From Prolixibacteraceae bacterium (GTDB lineage: Bacteria; Bacteroidota; Bacteroidia; Bacteroidales; Prolixibacteraceae), in the NCBI GenBank assembly GCA_025355875.1, contig JANXYV010000171.1, forward strand, positions 1 through 43,862: DNA of 43,862 bases. The letters are read 5' to 3'. Below are positions 16,914-24,706 of the stretch, in pieces (within the stretch, counting starts at the first letter, position 1; the number at the start of each line of letters is the position of its first letter). The notes below the pieces were generated by a model. The model saw nothing but the letters and a program-made list of their open reading frames with translations, had not been told where the DNA came from and ran no database searches. Position numbers and translations under genes: made by a program.

Positions 16914-17181
16914 ACTGATTGTAGACGGTGATTTCAGTTTTAGTATAGATAACTGAGAGCAATTTTCGTTTTACAGTCCGGCAACTAAAGCAGTAACAGC
17001 TTCAGCCATTGATAGTGTTTATGTGGTAAACATCCCCAGACCGGAAACGGAAAACTTGCATATATTTGGTCAGCGCTGAAAAATTCCGATGGTGCCGGGA
17101 AGTACCTGAAAGGTCAGTTGTGAAGCCTGGGATGACAATCCTGACTCCATGTATGGCTTTCTTTCGAAAAATTCCGGTTGA
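16914..17181 (+). pseudogene. Decayed carbohydrate-binding region of GH16 copy 1
   Basis: Reading past the stop in shifted frames recovers peptides matching copy 2: ASAIDSVYVVNIPRPETENL against GALDSIFVANITKPGTANW, and VSCEAWDDNPDSMYGFLSKNS against VSFEAWADKANTMDVFLSKNS. At least three in-frame stops and frame changes interrupt it. The match ends at SKNSG, where the second duplication unit begins, so copy 1 never had the C-terminal sorting domain after the duplication. Confidence 0.85.
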
Positions 17182-17196
17182 ATGCAAAGTGATTCA

Positions 17197-17272
17197 ATCA
17201 ACTGATTTTATTTCAGTAAATTGGACTGGGCATTAACTTTGAAATGAAATTTGTTTTCCCTCAAATATTTCT
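17197..17272 (-). pseudogene. Remnant of the xylR 5' end carried by the duplication
   Basis: On the minus strand this corresponds to the first about 25 codons of xylR; the stretch CAGTAAATTGGA and the block GAAATGAAATTTGTTTTCC are shared with 15673-15720. The ATG has become AGG, and the -7 element (TATGTTTG in xylR) has been lost. Nothing can be expressed from it. Confidence 0.8.
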
Positions 17273-17278
17273 TTTGGT

Positions 17279-17295
17279 GTTCTGTTTTTGGTACA
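17279..17295. promoter_or_regulatory. Decayed copy of the candidate XylR operator
   Basis: GTTCTGTTTTTGGTACA retains the first eight bases and the GGTA core of the 17-bp motif but carries one inserted base and two substitutions. It sits about 108 bases upstream of the GH16 copy 2 promoter. Residual XylR binding is possible but unlikely. Confidence 0.4.
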
Positions 17296-17402
17296 TAAAT
17301 ATGTAAAGTGAGCAAGAAAAATCACGGTGAAAACAGGATCTGAAAACAAAACTGCATATTTTATGGAAGTCCGAAAAGCTGTGGACTTTATTATAGGTGA
17401 TA

Positions 17403-17432
17403 TTGATTCCTCCGCTTTTCTTTCTAATTTTA
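17403..17432 (+). promoter_or_regulatory. Promoter of GH16 copy 2
   Basis: TTG at 17403-17405, exactly 19 bases, TAATTTTA at 17425-17432, with the spacer tail CCTCCGCTTTTCTTTC identical to copy 1. The ATG follows 25 bases downstream. Confidence 0.65.
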
Positions 17433-17456
17433 CAGTCAAACCCAAACTTGACAACA

Positions 17457-19187
17457 ATGAAGAAAATTTCGTTTATTCTGCTATTTATTTGTTTATCAGT
17501 AGTAGCTTATACGCAAAAATATGTACAGGTTTGGGGCGATGAATTTAACACTCCCGGGCTTCCCGACAGCACGAAATGGGATTGGGAAGTTGGCAAACTC
17601 CGCAACAACGAGTTACAGTACTACACCTATAAACGCTCCGAAAATGCACGTATACAGGACACTACCCTGATTATTGAAGCCCGGAAAGAATATTATCAGG
17701 GAGCCAGTTACACTTCTGCAAGCCTGTTCTCAAAATTTAAAGGAGACTGGAAGTATGGTAAATTCGAATTCAGCGCTAAGGTTCCGGGAGGGAAGGGCAC
17801 CTGGCCAGCAATATGGATGATGCCAACAGAAGATGAATATGGAGGCTGGCCAAAAAGTGGCGAGATTGATATCATGGAATATGTTGGCATGAATCCAAAC
17901 AACTTGTATTTCACGACACATTACGAAGGAACCAATGGAATGGGTCATCAAAGTTCTGGTTTTAACACCAGTTCGATTAGCCAACCATTCAATCAGTTCA
18001 TCAAGTTTACCCTCTATTGGACACCATCCCGGCTAGAGTGGTGGGCCAACGATAAAAAATTCTTTACCTATACAAAACCAACTAATTCCACTTACAAAAA
18101 CTGGCCATTCGACAAGATGTTTCATCTTATCCTGAACCTGGCTTACGGAGGTGACTGGGGTGGGCAAAATGGGGTTGACGACAGCAAGCTGCCTCATAAA
18201 TTCTACATCGACTACGTCAGGGTTTATCAGCTTCAGGCAACAGATGGTCCGTTTAGCCTTAAAGTTGAACCTGTTAACGGAGGAACGGTCGATGTTTCTC
18301 CTGATCAATCCTCGTATCCTGCTGAAACTTCAGTTACTTTAACCGCAAAACCCGCCGACGATTATGTATTTGAGAAATGGCAGGATTTGGGTTTCTCGAA
18401 CCCATTAAAACTGAAAATGATAAGCGACAAAACGATTTTACCCGTTTTCAAAAAAAAAAATGAACTGATTACAAACGGCGAATTCAGTAAAGGGTTGCAG
18501 GGATGGACTTCATGGTTTGATGCTCCAACAGCGCCCGTTTTTACAACTGGCGCGCTTGACAGTATTTTTGTTGCAAACATTACCAAACCAGGAACGGCTA
18601 ATTGGCATATTGTTGAACAGCAATTGAACATTCCATTGGAACAGGGCGCAACCTATTCGGTCAGTTTCGAAGCTTGGGCCGATAAAGCCAATACGATGGA
18701 TGTATTTCTTTCAAAAAATTCAGGCAATTACGATACCTTTTATTCAACGACTAAAAATATTACTACTACAAAACAGACCTTCAGTTGGATCCAGAAAATG
18801 TCGAAGCCAAGCGATGCCAATTGCCGGTTTGGGTTTGGATTCGGACAGTTTACAGGCAAGGTGCATATCGATAATGTAAGCATTTTAAAATCAGTGGCCA
18901 CCAAAGCTGAAACACAAATTGAATCCAGGACAGGCATGGAGGTGTTTCCGAATCCCGTTTCCGGAGAGTTGAAAATTGTAAGTAAGTTAGGTGCAAATAC
19001 GATCGCAACCATCAAACTCGTTAATCTCCAGGGGCAAATTATAGCCACACTCGGAGAGAAACAATTAGTGAGTCCTGGACAAACACTTAATTTCACGTTG
19101 AATAATTCGAAGATTTCAAAAGGAGTTTATCTGCTCACAATTTCATCTCCTGAACAGACAACAACTCAAAAAGTGATTGTAAATTAA
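17457..19187 (+). CDS. GH16 endo-beta-glucanase, copy 2, with binding domain and T9SS sorting domain
   Basis: 576 residues from the ATG at 17457. Order of parts: signal peptide (1-20, ending VVAYTQ), GH16 catalytic domain with EIDIME (Glu136, Asp138, Glu141), a divergent B-repeat-like domain (about 270-335), a jelly-roll-type carbohydrate-binding region (about 340-485, ELITNGEFSKGLQGW ... DNVSI), and a T9SS type A sorting domain (about 500-576, VFPNPVSGELKI ... KGVYLLTI ... KVIVN). It should be exported to the outer membrane or outside the cell to cut beta-glucans. Between the B-repeat and the binding domain the DNA has 11 consecutive A (18450-18460); loss or gain of one A brings a stop within three codons. 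Followed by the GH29 gene at 45 bases, probably one transcript. Confidence 0.92.
   Translation: MKKISFILLFICLSVVAYTQKYVQVWGDEFNTPGLPDSTKWDWEVGKLRNNELQYYTYKRSENARIQDTTLIIEARKEYYQGASYTSASLFSKFKGDWKYGKFEFSAKVPGGKGTWPAIWMMPTEDEYGGWPKSGEIDIMEYVGMNPNNLYFTTHYEGTNGMGHQSSGFNTSSISQPFNQFIKFTLYWTPSRLEWWANDKKFFTYTKPTNSTYKNWPFDKMFHLILNLAYGGDWGGQNGVDDSKLPHKFYIDYVRVYQLQATDGPFSLKVEPVNGGTVDVSPDQSSYPAETSVTLTAKPADDYVFEKWQDLGFSNPLKLKMISDKTILPVFKKKNELITNGEFSKGLQGWTSWFDAPTAPVFTTGALDSIFVANITKPGTANWHIVEQQLNIPLEQGATYSVSFEAWADKANTMDVFLSKNSGNYDTFYSTTKNITTTKQTFSWIQKMSKPSDANCRFGFGFGQFTGKVHIDNVSILKSVATKAETQIESRTGMEVFPNPVSGELKIVSKLGANTIATIKLVNLQGQIIATLGEKQLVSPGQTLNFTLNNSKISKGVYLLTISSPEQTTTQKVIVN
18450..18460 (+). other. Homopolymeric A11 tract within GH16 copy 2 (possible slippage site)
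   Basis: In frame the tract reads Phe-Lys-Lys-Lys-Asn-Glu-Leu. With 10 A the reading becomes Lys-Lys-Lys-Met-Asn-stop, and with 12 A it becomes Lys-Lys-Lys-Lys-stop. So a one-base slip either way gives a signal peptide plus GH16 plus B-repeat product without binding and sorting domains, like copy 1. Confidence 0.6.
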
Positions 19188-19232
19188 TACGGTAGAATTC
19201 GTTATAAATAATCCTAACCCAAAATCAAAAAC

Positions 19233-20618
19233 ATGAACCAAAAAATCAATTTTTTATTTAGTATGCTTTTTTGCATTCTTATAGTATCAAATGTTTCAGC
19301 TCAGACTCCTTATCAGGCGACCTGGGAATCGCTCGATTCTCACAAAATGCCTGCCTGGTACGACGATGCCAAGATTGGCCTGAGTATGCACTGGGGAGTT
19401 TATTCGGTACCTGCCTGGGCTCCGCGTGACAAAGGAATTTCGTATGCCGAGTGGTATGGAATGCGGATGACCGAAAAAGATAATCCAACCTATACCTACC
19501 ATCGGACCAATTATGGCAATGCCACTTACGACGATTTTATTCCCAAATGGAAAGCCGAAAACTACAAACCGGAAGATTGGGCAAAATTTGCTAAAAAGAT
19601 GGGTGCCAAATATATGTTCATTACTTCGAAACATCACGATGGGTTCTGTCTTTGGCCTACGAAATACACCGACCGGAATGCGATGAAAATGGGGCCGAAG
19701 AAAGACATCCTTGGCGAATATTTTGCTGCTGCCCGCAAAGAAGGTCTGAAAGTTGGCTTGTATTATTCTCTTTACGAATGGTTTAATCCACTGTATACCG
19801 GGAAAGATATTCCGTATGCCGGATTGAAAAAAGCAAACAACTATGTGGATGATGTTATGATTCAGGAGATTAAGGAACTGATCGATCTCTATCACCCCGA
19901 TTTCTTCTATTTCGATGGAGAATGGGATCACCCGGTTGAATTCTGGAAGATGAAAGAAGTGGTCGCTTATTATTACAACGAGGCTGCAAAACTCAATCAG
20001 GAGGTTTTTGTAAACGATCGTTTTGGTGCCGAAGAACGTGGCAAACACGGCGATTTGTATAATGTCGAATATGATTTTGAAAAGGGGAATACCGGTAATT
20101 TAACCCACAAATGGTCGTTCTGGCAGGGAATCGCCAAAACTTTCGGATACAACGCTGATACTGATCTGGAAGATTGTCTGAGCCCAAAGCAGTTCATCGA
20201 CAAAACCATCGATGGTGTTGCGCGAAATGGAAATTTTGATATCAACGTTGGACCTACATCCGCTGGCATTATCCCTGAATACGAACAATATCCGCTCCTG
20301 AAACTGGGTGAATGGCTGACAACCAACGGCGAAGCTATTTATGGAAGCCGTCCTTGGACAACACAGGTTGAAGGTGATGCTCGTTTTACCTCAAAAGGCG
20401 AATTCGTTTATGCCACATTCCTGAAATGGCAGGGCGAAGAGTTCAAGCTGAAGTCGGTCAAACCGGTGGAAGGTTCAAAAATTACCATGCTGGGCGTTCC
20501 CGGAAATCTGGACTGGAAATGGGATGCAACCAATGGATTGAGCATTAAATATCCACGCGATAAAGCACGCCCAACTGCATGTAGTTATGCATGGTCATTT
20601 AAAATTCAGGTGAAATAA
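19233..20618 (+). CDS. GH29 alpha-L-fucosidase
   Basis: 461 residues with a Sec signal peptide (to about residue 23, SNVSAQ). GH29 enzymes remove alpha-L-fucose with retention. Landmarks are LSMHWGVYSVPAW near the N-terminus, TSKHHDGFCLW at 132-141, and YFDGEWD at 226-232, where Asp228 is the expected nucleophile. NGNFDINVGPTSAG near 345 and a short C-terminal beta domain complete the family. Which residue is the acid/base cannot be told by eye. No T9SS tail or lipobox is present, so the enzyme is probably periplasmic. It follows GH16 copy 2 by 45 bases and has a strong hairpin after its stop. Confidence 0.93.
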   Translation: MNQKINFLFSMLFCILIVSNVSAQTPYQATWESLDSHKMPAWYDDAKIGLSMHWGVYSVPAWAPRDKGISYAEWYGMRMTEKDNPTYTYHRTNYGNATYDDFIPKWKAENYKPEDWAKFAKKMGAKYMFITSKHHDGFCLWPTKYTDRNAMKMGPKKDILGEYFAAARKEGLKVGLYYSLYEWFNPLYTGKDIPYAGLKKANNYVDDVMIQEIKELIDLYHPDFFYFDGEWDHPVEFWKMKEVVAYYYNEAAKLNQEVFVNDRFGAEERGKHGDLYNVEYDFEKGNTGNLTHKWSFWQGIAKTFGYNADTDLEDCLSPKQFIDKTIDGVARNGNFDINVGPTSAGIIPEYEQYPLLKLGEWLTTNGEAIYGSRPWTTQVEGDARFTSKGEFVYATFLKWQGEEFKLKSVKPVEGSKITMLGVPGNLDWKWDATNGLSIKYPRDKARPTACSYAWSFKIQVK

Positions 20619-20634
20619 ATCAGAAAAAGGGAAT

Positions 20635-20674
20635 GAGGAAAAGGGAATATGGAGTGAATTTTTCCCTTTTCCTC
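20635..20674. terminator. Bidirectional hairpin between convergent genes
   Basis: GAGGAAAAGGGAA at 20635-20647 and TTCCCTTTTCCTC at 20662-20674 are a perfect 13-bp inverted repeat. It lies between the GH29 gene (+) and the GH-A hydrolase gene (-, ending 20713). No separate long T-run follows, but the arms themselves are A- and T-rich. Confidence 0.65.
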
Positions 20675-20712
20675 TGTAACGACACTACTTGTAAAGTAAA
20701 AGGATTCCTGCT

Positions 20713-22479
20713 TTAATTCAGCAAAATAACTTTTTTGAAGATGGATGCCGTCTGGCTTTTGAAACAAACCATATAAACACCTGGCTTACAGCCTTTCCCG
20801 AAATTGAATGGATACATTCCTGCCTCCAGCTCACCATTCTCAAGGATTCTGATCAGTTTTCCATCGGGCGAATGAACCGTTAGGATTACTTTTTCTTTTT
20901 GTGGAACAACTAGTGATATCTGAATTTCACCGCTGCCCGGATTGGGAAAAACATTCATTGCGAATTTTTGAACCGGAGGATTGGCAGACGAGGTTGGATT
21001 TCCGGAAACTACCACAAACTGGGGAGTTTCGGTCAGATTCAGTTCCAGATTCCGGGTTGGATTGGAAAATCGGAGGGTATCACCGTCCTGATCTTTATCT
21101 TTCGGAAGAATCGAATAGGCATAGTTGGGTTGATAATCCATCTTGAGTTGGTAAGCGATCTTCGTACCATCATCAGTATTTGAAGCTGTTTTTCGCGTCC
21201 AGAGCACAAAAATATGTTCTGAATTTTCAGGATTGGCAAACTCGTAACCATAAACTTCGTTGATCCCCGAAGACTCTTTGTAAGCAATTACTTTCACAAA
21301 TTCAGTTTTACCCAGCACGTTCTGCATGGTAGATAAAAAATACCACGAAGTTTTCTTCACATATTTGGTGCTTCGATCTGAAAGAAGTCCACTGCTTGCA
21401 TACTGAAGCGAATTTTTACTATCGGTATCAGTGTCCATAAAAAGGAATGACTTTTCGAATCCCATTTTGAGCAAAACCAGAAACGAGCGCATCAGGTAGT
21501 TGGCTTGCTGCAACGGAGGAGCGTATGTGTATGAATGTTTATTGTCGGGAGCGAGGTAGGTGTCCCAGCCAAATTCGGTCATCCAGACTGGCGTATTGGG
21601 CAGCACCCGGTTTTTCCATTTGAAAAACTTTTGGTGCGATGCCTCGAAGCCATATTTTTCATTTTCAGGAGAAAACCCGTTTTTAAAATCAGAACAATAA
21701 TAATGCAGATTCAGAACATCAAACGGAATGCGACCTGATGAAGCAGCCAACACTCTGTTAAGATAAAGTGTGTCAGGAAAATTGTTCAAGGTAGCTAAAC
21801 CAGCCATTACATGAATAGCATCCGGATCGACTGATTTGATTCCAAGCAGCGGATGGTTGGCATCCGGTTGAATTCCATAACTATCGTGAGCAGCGTTGCA
21901 ATACTTCGCATAATTGGCTGCAGTCCACAATGGCGATTTCCAGGTATAATTAGGTTCATTGTCGTCTTCGTAATATTTAATAAAATTGAGCCCGGTGGCT
22001 TTGTCAGCGGTTTCAATAAGCGAAGCATCTATTTTTTTTGAGCCGTACCGCGCTACCAGTTGCCCGATAAACTCGAGCCTTTCAATATAATCAGAAACAT
22101 TGGCGCCAGTACCGGTATTGATTGGAAGCGGCGAAGGTCCGGCCCATTCCGGTTTTCCGAGCACATCAATCAAAACACTCATGCCCAGGGCACGGCAGGC
22201 CTTCATGTAGTCGGTGTGTTCGGGCCAGGTATAGCCTTGCGGATACGAAGTAATGTTGTCCCATTTATAATAATTGTTGGCCGCTTCGTATTGCGACCAA
22301 TCGTGATATTCGCGGATCCATTTTACACATTTCGACAAATCGGTGAGGTATTTATTATCATAGGCAGCAACATTCGAATTAACACCCATGTATTCGGACA
22401 TGGTTATCCGGGGTGTATTTTGGGCCTGAAGACAATTCAGAAAAAAGAAAAAGGAAATCAGAAACCAGATGACTTTCAT
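20713..22479 (-). CDS. Clan GH-A glycoside hydrolase with T9SS sorting domain
   Basis: 588 residues. A signal peptide (1-20, ending CLQAQ) precedes a TIM-barrel hydrolase with the clan GH-A pair: acid/base Glu175 in YEDDNEPNYTW, and nucleophile Glu302 in WMTEFGWDT. The layout is closest to GH39- or GH5-like enzymes; I cannot assign the family or substrate. About 400-490 is a beta domain (GYEFANPENSEHIFVLW), and 502-588 is a T9SS type A domain (VFPNPGSGEIQI ... PGVYMVCF ... KKVILLN). It should act outside the outer membrane. The gene is convergent with GH29 and divergent from the GntP permease gene. Confidence 0.8.
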   Translation of the reverse strand: MKVIWFLISFFFFLNCLQAQNTPRITMSEYMGVNSNVAAYDNKYLTDLSKCVKWIREYHDWSQYEAANNYYKWDNITSYPQGYTWPEHTDYMKACRALGMSVLIDVLGKPEWAGPSPLPINTGTGANVSDYIERLEFIGQLVARYGSKKIDASLIETADKATGLNFIKYYEDDNEPNYTWKSPLWTAANYAKYCNAAHDSYGIQPDANHPLLGIKSVDPDAIHVMAGLATLNNFPDTLYLNRVLAASSGRIPFDVLNLHYYCSDFKNGFSPENEKYGFEASHQKFFKWKNRVLPNTPVWMTEFGWDTYLAPDNKHSYTYAPPLQQANYLMRSFLVLLKMGFEKSFLFMDTDTDSKNSLQYASSGLLSDRSTKYVKKTSWYFLSTMQNVLGKTEFVKVIAYKESSGINEVYGYEFANPENSEHIFVLWTRKTASNTDDGTKIAYQLKMDYQPNYAYSILPKDKDQDGDTLRFSNPTRNLELNLTETPQFVVVSGNPTSSANPPVQKFAMNVFPNPGSGEIQISLVVPQKEKVILTVHSPDGKLIRILENGELEAGMYPFNFGKGCKPGVYMVCFKSQTASIFKKVILLN

Positions 22480-22505
22480 GTTCAGATTTGGTTGTTATAA
22501 TGAAA

Positions 22506-22513
22506 CAAAGATA
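22506..22513 (-). promoter_or_regulatory. Possible -7 element for the GH-A hydrolase gene
   Basis: TATCTTTG on the minus strand matches TAnnTTTG, 26 bases before the ATG. The nearest TTG upstream is 23 bases away rather than 19, so the call is tentative. Confidence 0.4.
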
Positions 22514-22622
22514 GAATTTATTGGTGGCTTAAAGAGCAACGTCAGTCGCGAAGTTTACTGTAAATTCAGCCAATAAAGACTTCAGCTATATGCAGATTTA
22601 TTTGATAACCGTAATTTGACGA

Positions 22623-22652
22623 TTGCATCCTTCAGTCAAATTTCTACCTTTA
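22623..22652 (+). promoter_or_regulatory. Promoter of the GntP permease gene
   Basis: TTG at 22623-22625, exactly 19 bases, and TACCTTTA at 22645-22652, near consensus. The start codon is 25 bases downstream. Confidence 0.6.
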
Positions 22653-22677
22653 AGGCAAACTAATTAAACGATCGATC

Positions 22678-24099
22678 ATGCCGCTACTCATTGTTGGAAT
22701 TGGAATTCTGATTCTCCTGGTTCTCATCAGCAAATTCAAACTGAATGCCTTCTTTGCACTGCTGATCACGTCCTTTGCCGTTGGCTTGCTTAGCAGCATG
22801 AATCTGATGGATATTCTGGATTCTATCCTGAAAGGAATTGGCGATACCATGGGCAAAATCGTATTGATTCTGGCATTTGGCGCCATGTTGGGTAAAATTC
22901 TTGAAGAGAGCGGTGCTGCCCAAACCATCACCTTCAGGATGATCGACCTGATGGGACTGAAAAACATCCAGTATGCGCTGCTAATTACAGGATTTCTGGT
23001 TGGTCTGCCTATGATGTACAATGCCAGTTTTCTGGTGCTGGTTCCGCTGATTTTTACCTTTGCCTATACCACCAAAATGCCCACGATCTGGCTGGCGGTT
23101 CCACTATGTTCAGCCCTGTCGGTGGCGCATTGCTTTTTACCGCCACATCCGGCTCCAACCTATATTTCGTTCATTTATGAGGCCAATGTCAACAAGGTGT
23201 TGCTTTACGGACTGATCCCCATGGTTCCGGCCTGTCTGACCGGAGGAATCTGGCTAACCCGGTTCTTCAAAAAGATTGATGTCATGCCACCAAAAGAACT
23301 CTTTCAGGAACATCATTTCGAAAAAAATGAGCTTCCAGGACTGGGAATCAGTATTCTTGCTGCAGTTACACCAATCGTTTTAATGTTGATCGGCGCATTG
23401 ATCGACCTGTCGTTTGGGCCGCCACCGGCAAAATCGGAATTAACAAGACTCGGAATCGAAAACCTGACCGGTTTTTATCAGCATATTTTTACCGGAAAAG
23501 GATTCAGTCCTCAATCAGTAAAGATCTGTTCAGGAATCTTGACATTCTTGAAGTTCCTGAGCGATGCTAACATTGCACTTTTTGTTGCTGTGATTGTGGC
23601 GATTTTAACCCTCAGTTTACGAAACGGGAAAACCATGGAAGATGCAATGAAAAGTTCGGCCCGATCGATTGGCGCCATTTCAATGATCATGCTGATTATT
23701 GCCGCCGGCGGCGCTTTTTCCCAGGTTTTGAAAGACAGTCACGTCATCGAATACATTCGTTCCATTTCCGATTCGCTGGAAATGAACCCACTGCTGATGG
23801 CTTTCCTGGTTGCTTCTATTTTCAGGCTGGCTGTGGGTTCAGCAACAGTGGCTACACTGACCACCGCGCCGATCATGCTGCCTATCGCCCAGCATTCCGG
23901 AACTTCGCCTGAATTAATGGTACTGGCCACCGGCGCCGGAAGCGTGATGTGGTCGCACTTCAACGATACCGGATTCTGGATGTTCAAGGAATACTTTGGC
24001 CTTAGCGTGAAGCAAACATTTCAAACGTGGACCGTCATGGAATCGACTATCGGGATAGTCGGTATTCTTACGGTACTACTCATGAGTGCATTTATTTAG
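22678..24099 (+). CDS. Gluconate/aldonate:H+ symporter, GntP family
   Basis: 473 residues, strongly hydrophobic throughout with 12-14 predicted membrane segments, as in GntP/GntT permeases. Characteristic stretches are GDTMGKIVLILAFGAMLGKILEESGAA, LPPHPAPT near residue 158, GAISMIMLIIAAGGAFSQVL, and near the end ATGAGSVMWSHFNDTGFWMFKEYF, the best-conserved block of the family. It would import gluconate or another sugar acid across the inner membrane. No sugar-acid kinase or dehydratase gene is next to it, so the substrate is open. It has its own promoter. Confidence 0.88.
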   Translation: MPLLIVGIGILILLVLISKFKLNAFFALLITSFAVGLLSSMNLMDILDSILKGIGDTMGKIVLILAFGAMLGKILEESGAAQTITFRMIDLMGLKNIQYALLITGFLVGLPMMYNASFLVLVPLIFTFAYTTKMPTIWLAVPLCSALSVAHCFLPPHPAPTYISFIYEANVNKVLLYGLIPMVPACLTGGIWLTRFFKKIDVMPPKELFQEHHFEKNELPGLGISILAAVTPIVLMLIGALIDLSFGPPPAKSELTRLGIENLTGFYQHIFTGKGFSPQSVKICSGILTFLKFLSDANIALFVAVIVAILTLSLRNGKTMEDAMKSSARSIGAISMIMLIIAAGGAFSQVLKDSHVIEYIRSISDSLEMNPLLMAFLVASIFRLAVGSATVATLTTAPIMLPIAQHSGTSPELMVLATGAGSVMWSHFNDTGFWMFKEYFGLSVKQTFQTWTVMESTIGIVGILTVLLMSAFI

Positions 24100-24122
24100 C
24101 CCAAAGGATAACCTTCAATGAT

Positions 24123-24695
24123 CTACCTTACTTCCAGAATAATCTCATCCAGCGCCCGTTTCGGAACATGGTGAACCTGGTTTTCGTCGCGCCAGTACTT
24201 CACATCGCCATCTTTCATCTCTTCAAGAACCACGGTCTCTTTTGGTTTTCCAAGCGCCAAAACATACAAAATCTCGTATTGCTCCGACAGATTCAGTATT
24301 TCGCGAAGGTGATTGCGGTTAACCGAATGAACGATACACCCGCCATACCCGGCTTCGGCAGCACCAAGCAGGATGCTTTGAATGGCAATTCCATCGTCGC
24401 AAAAATAATTGACCGAGATCAGCGTATCGTGGAGCAAAATGATGTAAGCAGCTGGCTGTTCTCCTTCTTCCGGACCTTTCCATGTGGTGAGATAGCCAGC
24501 CCAGGCGAGCTGCCCGAAGACTTTGGAATTCAGGGATTCGTCAACACTCAAAATGTATTTCAGCGATTGTGAATTGCGCGCTGATGCCGAATTGCGGGCT
24601 AAATCAACCCAATCGCGTAATTGCACAACACTGATTTTCTCATTTTGGTAAAATCGACGATAACTACGGTTTTTAAGGATAAGGTCTTTAAGCAT
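24123..24695 (-). CDS. Nitroreductase-family flavoprotein
   Basis: 190 residues of the FMN-dependent nitroreductase fold. Visible signs are NRSYRRFYQ at the N-terminus, ARNSASARNSQSLKY for FMN binding near 33-47, and DDGIAIQSILLGAAEAGYGGC at about 100-120 followed by LALGKP. Family members reduce nitro compounds, quinones or other electron acceptors with NAD(P)H; the physiological substrate cannot be given. It lies 11 bases after the glycosylase-like gene on the same strand, so the two may be co-transcribed, and it is convergent with the GntP gene. Confidence 0.85.
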   Translation of the reverse strand: MLKDLILKNRSYRRFYQNEKISVVQLRDWVDLARNSASARNSQSLKYILSVDESLNSKVFGQLAWAGYLTTWKGPEEGEQPAAYIILLHDTLISVNYFCDDGIAIQSILLGAAEAGYGGCIVHSVNRNHLREILNLSEQYEILYVLALGKPKETVVLEEMKDGDVKYWRDENQVHHVPKRALDEIILEVR

Positions 24696-24706
24696 GGATT
24701 CAGATA

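Larger units (their letters stand above)
15659..17181. repeat. Tandem duplication, unit A (xylR 5' end through GH16 copy 1)
   Basis: This stretch of about 1.52 kb matches unit B (17197 to about 18722) throughout: the 5' end of xylR, the divergent intergenic region, the GH16 gene and part of its carbohydrate-binding region up to the residues SKNSG. Left copy: complete xylR but truncated GH16. Right copy: truncated xylR but complete GH16. That is exactly what one tandem duplication produces. The copies have diverged, so it is not recent. Confidence 0.85.
17197..18722. repeat. Tandem duplication, unit B (xylR 5' remnant through GH16 copy 2)
   Basis: Partner of unit A with nearly the same length. 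It starts in the former xylR coding region (ATCAACTG at 17197-17204 matches 15659-15666) and runs into the binding domain of GH16 copy 2. Confidence 0.85.

Noticed and set aside
17279-17295. Functional third XylR operator
   Set aside because: It has an inserted base and changed ends and lies in a decayed copy of the xylR 5' region; listed only as a relic.
19296-20048. Long minus-strand open frame (about 250 codons) opposite the GH29 gene
   Set aside because: It is the antisense shadow of a clearly coding GH29 gene; its sequence is low-complexity and unlike any family I know.
22060-22500. Plus-strand open frame opposite the start of the GH-A hydrolase gene
   Set aside because: It is antisense to a well-supported gene with a signal peptide and catalytic motifs.
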